NCBI GenBank assembly: GCA_051294375.1
Contig: CM119264.1
Location: 22,011,578-22,075,577, forward strand
Length of the DNA: 64,000 nt
Direction: 5' to 3'
Source: Paraspadella gotoi
Lineage: Eukaryota > Chaetognatha
The notes beneath the pieces were generated by a model. The model was not told where the DNA came from. It saw nothing but the letters and a program-made list of their open reading frames with translations, and made no database searches. This document shows positions 51,260 to 61,800 of the stretch, in pieces (position 1 is the stretch's first letter; each line of letters starts with the position of its first letter). The position numbers and the translations under genes were made by a program.

Positions 51260-54200
51260 TCAGTCCTGATTCGGAGACTAATTAGCGGCTTCCTCGATCC
51301 CTCCTCTTGTCACTCAATTTCTCAGGCAATTAAATATTAAAAAAAATAGCAAAGAGAATAAGAAAAAAAAAGCAAAGACTTGAAAAAGACGAAAAAAAAA
51401 CTGTTAATCATTTCCTTCCTCTCTTTTTTTTCCTTTTCCTCTCTTCCATCCTTCATCACTTGACAACGTTCATAACCCATGAGTCGCTTTATTCTCCACT
51501 CTCAAGTCGCAACGCTCTCGCTTCCACTCTTCACAACCCACATTAATTTATTTTTCTTACTTTCCATTACATTCCTTCCTTTCGTTTACAAAATAGTTTC
51601 CATGAATCAACTGCTTCACTTTTTTTCCCCTCAGACAACACTCTCTATCTCCCACTCGTGACATCACGTATTCTACCTGCCCCCCAAAAGCCTTATTCTA
51701 ACTCACCCCTCCCTCCTTCCTCATCCTCGCTCTTTAGAGATTCCACGTCGAAGGCTTTAATTTCGTCTCATTATTCATTGTAGAAACTCACCTTGAAAAA
51801 GTCGAACCGGGGGTTTTTCTTTCCCCCTTCGTCGAACGTCGCTCCTGTTCCCCACCCTCGCAAGTTGCTCGTTAGCTCGATGCTCTTCCCGCTCTTGCCA
51901 ACCCTCAACCCACGAAGCTTTGCGCCATCGCAGGCCCTTCCGCGGACGGCGTTTTTTTTTATGAATTCAGCTCACCTTACCTTACCTCACCTCACCCCAT
52001 CTCACTTTACTCCATGTCACTTCACCTCACCTCATCTTACCTCCCCTTCCGTTTCTAAAACTCCTCTATTCGCTTTTCCGACTTTCATTTATCAGCTGTG
52101 ACTCCATTTTTTTCTTTTCCCCAGCCCCAGCCCTAGCCCCAGCCCTAGCCCCAGCCCCTAGCTGGGTCCTCCCAGTCAGAAAAAGGGGCTCGTTTCTGTT
52201 GTCAAATTGCCCACGATTCTCGGCCTGACAAGATAAACATAAACCTCGCCCACGGGGAGAGAAAAAAAAATAAAGCCAACATTTGCGCCTTCCACTTTTT
52301 TCCATTCCGGATTCCTCACCCTTTTTCGTTTGGGAAGGTAATGAGTCTAACGCCCAAAGTTCCATTCCAACTCGCGAACTCACCAAGTTGTTCTTTCAAT
52401 CCCGAAGCTAAAGCCAAAACTCAGTGGGTTTTTTTAAAATAAAGATTCCTCTTCAAGAATCCCTGTCCATCATTAAAGAGGATAGAACGTCTTCATTTAG
52501 GACTAAAACCTTATGTCTCAGTAAAGTTTGTCCCTGATAAAAGTTCTGTTCCACCCAAAAGCCACACTACGGAAACTTCGAACCTTTCACCGCTTCGCCC
52601 AACCGCATCCGATTTTCTCTGCCCACGCCATTCTCCTAATGTATCATGATATCACCCTCAATCCTCTCAACCCACACACCTATCTCTCCGCGAGACGACC
52701 CCCCCTAAAAAAACATCCCAAACCGTTGGTCCCCGTTGGTTCATCAGTTTGAACCTGAAGCCCTCGTAAAAGGGGCGAGGGATTCCACGCAGCTTAACTT
52801 GTTAACCTTCAAAAATAGAAGGGGGGGGCCGCTGGGTGGCGGGGAGGCAAACGAGGTCCCTACGGTAGATATATACATCGAAGCACCAAGGAACCTTTGT
52901 TGGGGGAGGAAGGTAATAAAGTAAAAAAAAAAGAGAGGAAATATGAGAAGGGAAAATAGACGGGTAATAAACTTTACGCGAAAAATTAAAAAAAAAAAGG
53001 AAAAACCTCAAAACCCCTGGGTAAAAAAAATTCAGTTTGAAAGTAGGGATCGATAAAAAAAAATATGAGGAAAAACTGAAAGAAGAATGGAAGGAAAAAA
53101 AATGATTTTTTTTTCAAAATGGCGGCGGAAATAAGATGAATAATGCAAAAGAGTTAAAAGAGAGGAAAAAAAAAAAGAAAACAGATAGGGAAGGTTAAAC
53201 ACCTTCGAGATTAATACCCGTCTTTAAACAAAAGACGAAATCCCTGGAGGCAACGCCCCCTTCCAACTCACATTTTGCTCCGTTCGCTGATCCTTTTCGT
53301 GGTTCCCTCCCAAACCGTGACTTCGTTTTGGTTTCTTTCGACCTCTAGATTGAACTGTTCGTTGTTTTGATTGTTCTTCTTTGTTTCTGCGATTGTTCGA
53401 CCGCAGTTCTTCGATTGTTTCTTTCATTGGTCAGTTCTTTCTCTCGTTAAACTGTTCTCACTTTTATTTTTGGCACTCAATGATTATGAGCTCAATCATA
53501 GGTTTCACTTTCACTCATCTCACTCTTATCTGTCTCTCACAGCTCTTACTCTCACTCATCCATTTTTCATCGATGCAAAGGCAGAGAGCAAAGGGGTCCC
53601 GAGGCCTTCACTCCCGATTTTTTTTCTCTCGATAGTAATAATACTAAAAGTTCGTAAGTTCGGACACGAAAACAGATGAACAAGTCATTTATAATAACGC
53701 GTCGCTGATGACTTTTTTTTATCGTTTTCTTTTGCGAGAGAGCGTGAGAGCGAGAGAGCGAGAGAGCGAGAGAGCGAGAGAGCGAGAGAGCGAGAGAGCG
53801 AGAGAGCGGGACGTCGGCCGACAGAAAAGACCTCAGAAAAAATTTGCGGCGCTATTTTTAGAACGGAGCCGTATTTAGGCCACCGCGCGCCGTAGCTGGT
53901 CAGCCGCCGACCGCCGCGCCGACCCGAACCGCGTTCAGGAGCGCAACGACTTTTCCCTTGAAAAATAAAAACAAATGGTCCAGTTTATCGTTTTGAAAAT
54001 GATTCGTGCCGCCGTTGGGACGAGGACATGCGTCATCGACCGTGACCCGCGTGACCTCGCGGACAGGAACTTCACCGCCCTTCTCAGCCATCCTCACCGT
54101 GAATGGGTTCGTGGCTCTCTCAGTCCGCGCGGAAATATTCGGAATTCGTTGGGAAGTCTTGTTGAGATTTTATCGAAATAGAACAGACTTTTTGAAGAAA

Positions 54201-54572
54201 GACAATCTTGTAGGCAATGTAGCGCAATTAAAACACTATTCACGCTGCACGAATTATGGAGATTGCAAACCCTAACTTCTCTTTCTCTCCAACCTCTCTC
54301 CAACTCGTCCGCCCACCATCGTCCACCTTCTCTTTCTTCAGGCCACGCCCCTCTCTTCCCTCTACCCTACTCGTCCTTGAAAAGAAATCGCGCCGAATTC
54401 GCTTCACTGGACGCGAACTTGTAACGCTTTTCTCTCTTTTGCGATGTTTCGATACGAAAAGAAACTGAGAGCAGTCGGCGTGGGGGATTTTGATGGAAGT
54501 CGGTCGAGATGGATGAATGTGGTCGATCGTTTATATCGATTACGTCCTAAGATTATACCGTAGATACATATT

Positions 54573-54634
<62 letters not shown>

Positions 54635-55182
54635 TCTAACCATATCGATTAATCGGAAAGGAAAAATAGGGAACAGTTGGAAGGTTCCAGGTGCAATCTT
54701 AATCTTTAAAGAAATCTGGCACGATAGATGAACAGATAAGTAGATAGATAACTATCTGTATGGTACAATAGATGAAAATAAATAAAGGAGAAGTCGAGAT
54801 GTATTGATAAAAAGATGTAAAGATGTATTGAGAAAAACTGACTTGTGGACTCTTCCCCGCTCTCCTCAATAATCGATCTTTTTCTTTTTCTTTTCTTCTT
54901 TTTTTTCCTTTCTTTTTCTTCTTCTTCTTCTTCTTCTTTTTCTGCTTCTTCTCGGTCACCGATTTATATTTCTCATGAATCTTTGATCTGATGATTTTGT
55001 CGTTCGGCGCTGCTCTGACCGTTAAGGGACGCATAAAAATAACAATTATCTCAAATTTTTTTGGGTTTTTTTTTGTGAAAATAACATTTATCGAAATATT
55101 CCAGCTTGTCAAGAAAATACACAAATATTCCTAATTTATTATATATTTGTCCTGTTGTTGCTTGCATTAAAGTCATCATCAT
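50691..55182. other. Intergenic DNA with microsatellites, no confident gene
   Basis: Holds (CT)n at 51,140-51,260, CTCACCTTACC-type imperfect repeats at 51,968-52,045, CCCCAGCCCTAG-type repeats at 52,120-52,160, a (GCGAGAGA)n array at 53,734-53,808, a CpG-richer patch at 53,810-54,130, (GA)n at 54,577-54,631 and (CTT)n around 54,915-54,945. ATGGCGGCGG at 53,119 gives only six codons. Frames around 53,224-53,427 (minus) and 53,975-54,275 (plus) are mixed in composition but unassigned. Confidence 0.5.
53734..53808. repeat. (GCGAGAGA)n microsatellite
   Basis: Eight-base unit, about eight near-perfect copies. Confidence 0.95.
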
Positions 55183-55347
55183 CATTGAAAGCTTGCAAGA
55201 AGTGAATAAACGAGACTATGAGCTTGCAGGGACCCGTTGTAAAAGTGATGGAGGCCTTAAACCACCACAGCATGTTCAAAGTAAGGGGCAAGATAGCTTA
55301 TTTATCAAATGAATGGATAATTTTTATATTTTTTGTACCAATTTCAT
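55183..55347 (+). repeat. Interspersed repeat R1, copy 6, 5'-truncated
   Basis: Starts at ATTGAAAGCTTGCAAG and contains GTGAATAAACGAGACTATGA, GTGATGGAGGCCTTAAACCA and the TTTGTACCAATTTCAT tail. The block order differs slightly from copy 5 because AGCTTGCA occurs twice, suggesting a small internal rearrangement. Confidence 0.8.
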
Positions 55348-55624
55348 ATGCCATAAGACATAATGTTTAAGAATAACAGTCTTTTATTAGGTGAACGCAT
55401 ATATTTGTTAAGAGATATTTTGGTTAATATGGTTAACCATAAAACATTTGCTTTAAGCACTGCAACTATTTCTTTTCTATTCTGTTCTATTCTATAATAT
55501 TTAAAATATCATCTCGTTTTTAGAAACACTCGCTGTGAACGGTTTTCATGTATTAATAGAACTAAATACCTGTATTTTTTAAGAAAAAAATATTCAACAT
55601 TGAGAAACTTTACCCTCATCCCAT

Positions 55625-55756
55625 TCATTATAATCATCATCATCTTTATCGTCATCGCCATCATCATTATCATCGGCGTCATCATCATCATCGGCGTCAT
55701 CATCATCATCGGTGTCATCATCATCATCATCATCCTCATCATCATCCTCATCATCC

Positions 55757-55838
<82 letters not shown>

Positions 55839-55847
55839 AATCATCAT
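55625..55847. repeat. (ATC)n microsatellite
   Basis: About 220 bases of ATC/ATCGTC/ATCGGC units; poly-Ile, poly-Asp and poly-Met frames derive from it. Confidence 0.95.
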
Positions 55848-56106
55848 CCTTTCGCCGTCGGGTTATAAATTCCAGCCTCATCAACCTGAGAATATATTCC
55901 TCAGCCACCTGCTATCTCGTTCCGTTAGTCCGCTTTCCCGTTGCGCTGTGGATATAAAAGCGTCCCTCCGAATTGTTTCGGGTTCGAATCTCGAATTTAA
56001 TCGTCTGACTGCGCGTTGCTAGTTGTTTTTATCATTGAACTTGTTACCCTGAAGTGTTTAGGATCTTTAGTCAATGTCTCGAGTTCTTTTCCGAGAAAAG
56101 AAGAAG

Positions 56107-56170
<64 letters not shown>

Positions 56171-56470
56171 TGCACCGACCACTCGAGAACCGCATTCCTC
56201 TTTTCGCCGGCGTTAACCTCCGAGTCGCAACGAAAACCAAAGTTTTTTCTCCGTTTCGCTCTGGTGCCAAATAAGGAGAGAAGAAAAAAAAGGGAAAGAG
56301 GAAAAAAAGGGAAAGAAAAAAAGGAAAAAGTAATACCCGGAAGAAATTGGGGTTATCGGCGCCGGAAAAGGAGGAGAGAGACGAATGGTGATCGTCGGCG
56401 TTTGCCGATTAAATAATCACGCCTCGATATTGTGATCGACCTTGTTTTTGTCTTGCAAAGACGACGACGA
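55848..56470. other. Spacer with a hexamer array, no gene seen
   Basis: Includes the (CGACAA)n array at 56,109-56,170 and A-rich DNA at 56,278-56,330. No convincing exon. Confidence 0.6.
56109..56170. repeat. (CGACAA)n microsatellite
   Basis: About ten perfect hexamer units. Confidence 0.95.
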
Positions 56471-56786
56471 TTTTTAGTTGAGCCGCGAGTACTCGTGGAG
56501 ATACTCTATAAGTCACTTTTCGGTCGGTCTGTCGGTCGCTATGTTGGTCCGTCGGTCTGTCCTACTTAAGTTAAAAAAGCATATATTTCGCCTATATATA
56601 CGGCTATAGTTGGTTGCTCATTTGTTAAGACAGGAAAAAACCTCAAATCTAAGGGACTGCTACCGCAGCCTTCAGAAAGCTTTTTACTCATGTCATGTCA
56701 TGTCATATCATATCATGGGATCAAAGGGAAATGCACGTAAAGATAAAGTCACTGCGGCGCAACACATTGGAATTACCGTTCTTGTT
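56471..56786 (+). repeat. Interspersed repeat R2, copy 3, internally deleted
   Basis: Matches copy 2 across head and tail (GCCGCGAGTACT, CTCTATAAGTCACTTTTCGG, GCGGCGCAACACATTGGAAT) but lacks about 90 bases between the GCCTTC block and the CATGTCATGTCA block. Confidence 0.85.
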
Positions 56787-57455
56787 AAATTTATTCTCAA
56801 TGAGACTCAGATCTCTTATGCCCAATTCCTCATATTTAACTTAAATTCTAAACCTATTAGCGAAACTTATTCTCATAATCCATAATAAAATCCCTTGTCT
56901 CATCGCTAACCCTAACCGCCTACCCTCCCTTAATTTTAAAATTGTCCATATTATATTGGTTATTGTTGATAAGTTATTGTCAATATTGTCAATATTAAAT
57001 ATAACTTTCTGGTTTATTAATTTTTTTGATTATTTTAATTTTTCCCTCATTTCGGACGACATTCAGTTTATAATATTTCACTGTCGTCGTCTTCGTCGTC
57101 ATGGTCTTTGTTGTCGACGCGGTCGTAAGAGAAAATGGAAGTGATTGATCTCTCGAGGAGCGAGACGATCACCTGTGAGGAATTGGCGTGAATGCGCAAT
57201 GTGGTGATGAGTGGGGGGTGAGGGTTGTTGGCGCGGGAGAGGTGAGGGTAGAAAAGGGATGAAAGGGTTTGGGAGATCGGCGAGGGGAAGCCTCGAGCGG
57301 AATGGCGGGGGCGCGAGTGAAGAAGTTAATTACGTCACGTGAGTCTGCACCAATAAGTCAGAGGAACTTAAGTATATTGGCAACGGCGGGGAAGTTGAAG
57401 ATAGATGGACTCGCAATTTGGGGATCGTTTTTTTTTTGGCGGGGGGGGGGGCATT
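56787..57455. other. Spacer, no gene seen
   Basis: AT-rich to about 57,080, with a short GTC run, then purine- and G-richer DNA ending in a G-run at 57,439-57,451 immediately before the 70-bp minisatellite. Confidence 0.6.
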
Positions 57456-57876
57456 ATAAGAGCTTAGTAGATGGATGAAGGAAAATATCAAAGGCCTTGC
57501 TATCAAGCCAGAACGACTACACTATAAGAGCTTAAAAGGGCGGATGACAGAAAATATCAAAGAGCCTCGCTATCAAGCCAGAACGACTACACTATAAGAG
57601 CTTAAAAGGGCGGATGACAGAAAATATCAAAGAGCCTCGCTATCAAGCCAGAACGACTACACGCTAATAAAGAGCTTAAAAGGGCGGATGACCGAAAATA
57701 TCAAAGAGCCTTGCTATCAAGCCAGAACGACTACACTAAAGAGCTTAAAAGGGCGGATGACAGAAAATATCAAAGAGCCTTGCTATCAAGCCAGAACGAC
57801 TAAACTATAAGAGCTTAAAAGGGTGGATGACAAAAAAATATCAAAGGCCCACGCTATCGAGCCAGAACGACTATAG
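57456..57876. repeat. 70-bp minisatellite, six units
   Basis: Units begin ATAAGAGCTTAAAAGGGCGG and contain CGCTATCAAGCCAGAACGAC. Inner units differ at only a few positions, while the first and last units are more diverged, the usual pattern of homogenisation in the middle of an array. Confidence 0.95.
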
Positions 57877-58449
57877 TCAGGAGGGAGCGGGGTTAGGTTG
57901 GGGAGAATTAACTAAACGGCGAACGAAGGATTTAAGGTGTGTCGGAAGTTGTCCCTGGATTTGGGACAGGGATTTGTGTAAACAATGATTGCCGAAATTG
58001 TGGTTTTGGTTTTCGTCATTGTCGTCGTCCTGGTCGTCGTCCGGGTCGTCGTCCTGGTCGTCGTCATCGTTGTCGTCTTAAATGCATATTGATGTTGCTG
58101 CGAGAGAGAAGGACTTCGTCGTCGTCGTCGTCGTTGTCGTCGCAAGCTGCTGCGACGGTGCGCTGGAAATCGTCGACGCTGTCGTCGTCGCCCATCGTCG
58201 CAGTCGGTTTAGTTGTCGTCGACAATTTATTATGCCCGTTTCCTCTCTTTGAAATTACCATAACTTCGTCGTTTGTACATTACAAAGACTAAAAAATAAA
58301 AAAAGAGAGAAAGAAATAAAGAAAAAAAAGAAGGAAAGAGAGAGAGAGAGAGAAAAAAAAGGTGAAAAGGAGAAAGGAAATGCTCCCCAGCAACGTTAGA
58401 AATTGAAAAGAAATTTTTTTTTCTTCTAAAGGTTGTTGTTTGTTGTTTA

Positions 58450-58480
<31 letters not shown>

Positions 58481-58796
58481 TTCCTCTTCGTCGTAACGTT
58501 GTTTTCTTTTCTTTCTCCCGATGACGAATGCGAAAAAGATGAGGGATAATGAGGAAGAGCGCGTAACGCGAAAAGTGAAAAGTAAAAAAAGGAAAAAAAA
58601 AGGAGAAAAAAGTGAAAAGGAAAAAAGAAACTCGCCTCGCGCGAGAGGAAAAAAAATATAGTGTAGCGCTACACATATTCGTTCCAGACTTTTTTTTTTT
58701 AAAGTCGCGCTGGATGTTGCAATGTGTGGAAAGATGGCGCGTGTGGGATGAGGGATGAGCGGACAACTGCATTGGGGAAAACTGATATTGCAATTG
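57877..58796. other. Spacer with degenerate (GTC)n arrays, no gene seen
   Basis: GTC-rich stretches at 58,012-58,080, 58,105-58,145 and 58,450-58,500, plus purine-rich DNA at 58,285-58,380 and 58,560-58,660. Frames here are repeat translation. Confidence 0.6.
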
Positions 58797-58893
58797 ACTG
58801 TGGCTTTGGCTTTGGAGAGGGCTGTGGCGATGACTGTGGAGATGGCTGTGGCGATGGCAGTGACGATGGCAGTGGCGATGGCAGTGGCATTTC
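58797..58893 (-). repeat. Satellite block in reverse orientation
   Basis: Reads as GGCGATGGCAGTGGCGATGG-type units, that is, the reverse complement of the main array, immediately before the orientation switch at about 58,886-58,900. Confidence 0.9.
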
Positions 58894-61800
58894 ACAGGCC
58901 ACTTTCCACTGCCATCGCCCACTGCCATCGCCACAGTCATTAGCCACTGCCATCGGCCACAGTCCAATGCCACAGCCCATCGCCACTGCCATCGCCATCG
59001 GCCACTGCCATCGCCACATCATTGACCACTGCCATGCGCCACAGTGCATCTGCACTGCATCGCCACATTCATTGCACTTGCCATACCACTGCCATGCCCA
59101 GTCATTGCCATCGCCATCGCCATGCATTGCCACTGCCATCGCCATGCATCGCACTGCCATCACTTGCCATAGCCACTACATCGCCACTGCCATCGCCATG
59201 CCCGCCACTGCCCATCGACGCCCCACAGTCATTGCCACTGCCATCGCCCACAAGTCATTGCCAACTGCCATCCGCCACTGCCAGTTCGCCATGCATGTGC
59301 ACAGTCATTGCCACTCGCCATCGCCACTGCCATTGCCACTCCATACGGCCACTCCATCGTCACGCCATTTTCACTAGCCATTTCACCTGCCATCGCCATC
59401 TCGCCATCCCACGCCATCGCGCACAGCCATCGCCACAGTCATTGCCACTGCCATTAGCCACTCATCGCCATCGCCATCGCCACTTGCCATCGCCAACATC
59501 ATTGCCACTACCATCGCCACACTGCCATGCCATGCCCGCATCGCCATCCGCAGTCACTGCCATGGCCACTGCCATCCATGCAATGACCCACTTGCCATTG
59601 TTGTCTTAATTTTGGTTTGTTGATTTATGTACGTTTTGGCCACTCCACTGCCAAGCATCGCCACTGCCATCGCCACAGTCATTGCCACTGCCATTTGCGC
59701 AACTGCATCGCCATGCGCCACTGCCATCGCCAGTTGTCTCAGTCATTGCCCACTGCCACGCCATCGCCATGCTCACAGCAATCCGCCATCCCATCTGCCA
59801 TCGCCATCGCCACTGCCATCGCCACATCAGCCTTGCCATCCTGCCACGCCATCCCGCATCCCACAACATGCCCTAGCCCTCGCACCCTCATCGCCCATGC
59901 CATTCGCATCGCCAGCTCGCCCAGTCTGCACTCATGCCTCAGCATTCCATCATCGCCCACTTGCCACTACAGAAGCCAGCCTCGCCACTGCCATTGCCAA
60001 CTGCCAATCGCCACTGCCATCGTCTATGCCATTTTCACTGCCATTTCCACTTGCCATCGCCACCTGCCATCGCACAGTCATTGCCACGCCATCGCCACTG
60101 CATTCCGCCACCAGTCATTGACACTTGCATCGCCACTGCATCGCCACTGCCATCCGCCACAGTCATTTGCCACTTGCCATCTCCACGGCCATCGCCATCG
60201 CCACTGCATCGCCACAGTCATTGCCCACTATCCATCGCCACTTGCCATCGCCATCGCCAACTGCCATCGCCCACAGTCATTCCACTTGCCATCTGCCTCA
60301 TTGGCCCAGCCCGCGGCGCGCGATGCCGCCATTAACCTCATCGCCAACGTCATTGGCCAACTAGCCATCGGCCACTGCCATCGCCACAGTTATTAGCCCT
60401 GCCATCGGCCACTAGCATACAGCCCACAGTCATAGCGAAACGCCATCGCCACTGCCAACTCGCCACTGAAGGCCATGCAGCAGTCTTTATGCCATGAGCC
60501 ATCGCACTTGCCATCCGCCACAGTCATGTGCCACTGGCCATCGGGGGGAGCACTGCCATCGCCACAGTCATTGCCACTGCATTAGCCACTGCCATCGCCA
60601 TCGCCACGCCATAGCCAGTCCATTTGCCCACAGTCATTGCCAGAGCCACTTCGGCCATTTACCCACTGCCATCGCCACTGCAATCGGGCCACTAGCCATA
60701 TGCGCACAGGGTCATTGCCACTGCAGCATAGCCATGCCATTGCCCACTTGCCATCGCCACTGCCATCGTCACTGGCATTTTCACGTGCCATTTCCACTTC
60801 CATCTTCACTAAGCCATGCCCGCTCCCACTTCCACGCCACAGTTCATCTGCCCACCTGCCCATCGCCCATTGCCATACGCCATCGCCACAGCCATTCGCC
60901 ACAGATCATTGCCACTGCCATAGCAGCGCTCCAAGGCCATCGCACATCATGCCACGCTGCGCTATCGCACCAGGCCACCAATGCCATCATCGCCACGCCA
61001 TTGCCACTGCCATCGCCATCTGCCCATTCGCCATCTTGCCATCGCACATCATTGCACTGCCAATCTGCCTGCCATGCCATGCATGCCTAGCCACTGATGC
61101 ACGCATGCCACAGTCATTGCCACTGCCATCGCCACTGGCCATTGCCACAGTCATATGCCACTAGCCATTCGCCACATGCCATTGCACTCCCAATCGTCAT
61201 GCCATCGTCAATGCCATTTTACTTTACTGCCATTTTACCACTGCCATCCGCCACTCCATAGCCACTGCCATCGCACACTGCCATCGCCATCGGCCACTGC
61301 CCATCGCCACAGTCATTGCACTTGCCATCCCATCGCCACAGCCATCGCCCACGAGTCATTGCCACTGCCATGAGCCACTGCCATCGCCATCGCACTTGCC
61401 ATCGTCGCGACAATATCATTGCCACTGCCATCGCCACTGCCATCTCGCCATTCGCCATCGCCACTGCGCATCGCCACAGGTCCATTGCCACTGAGCCACG
61501 ATACGAAATCGTCCCGACTGATCCACATGCCCTGCCATCGATCCCATCCATGCCACTCCATCGCCACAGTTCATTGCAAGTCACTTGCGCAACTCCAGTC
61601 GCCAGTGTCCACTGCATCGCCAGCTCGCCACTGCCATGCGCACAAGTCCATTAGGCATCCACATGTCACTGGCATCCCTGCATTACTGCCATTTTCAACT
61701 GCCATCCTCACTTCGCACGCATCGCCACTGCCATTGCCACAGTCATTGCAACTCCATCGCCATAGCCATTGTCCACTTCATGCCCTGCATTCGCACTGCC

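Noticed and set aside
53853-53862. CTATTTTTAG, a perfect MEF2-type site (also near 41,082)
   Set aside because: A ten-base AT-rich motif is expected by chance in this much AT-rich DNA and no gene is nearby.
53900-54275. Protein-like frames on both strands in a CpG-richer patch
   Set aside because: Competing frames on both strands, no splice-consistent exon and no recognisable motif.
55509-55908. Poly-Asp and poly-Met frames over 100 codons
   Set aside because: Translations of the (ATC)n microsatellite.
55979-55992. GGGTTCGAATCTCG, similar to a tRNA B box
   Set aside because: No A box at the right distance and no cloverleaf could be drawn from the flanks.
57456-57876. Regularly spaced repeats that might suggest a CRISPR array
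   Set aside because: Units are contiguous 70-bp tandem copies without unique spacers, in a eukaryotic context.
58230-59163. Minus-strand frames of 150-247 codons with Trp/Gln or Met/Ala repeats
   Set aside because: Same satellite read on the opposite strand, joined to poly-Arg and Phe-rich sequence from (GTC)n and A-rich DNA.
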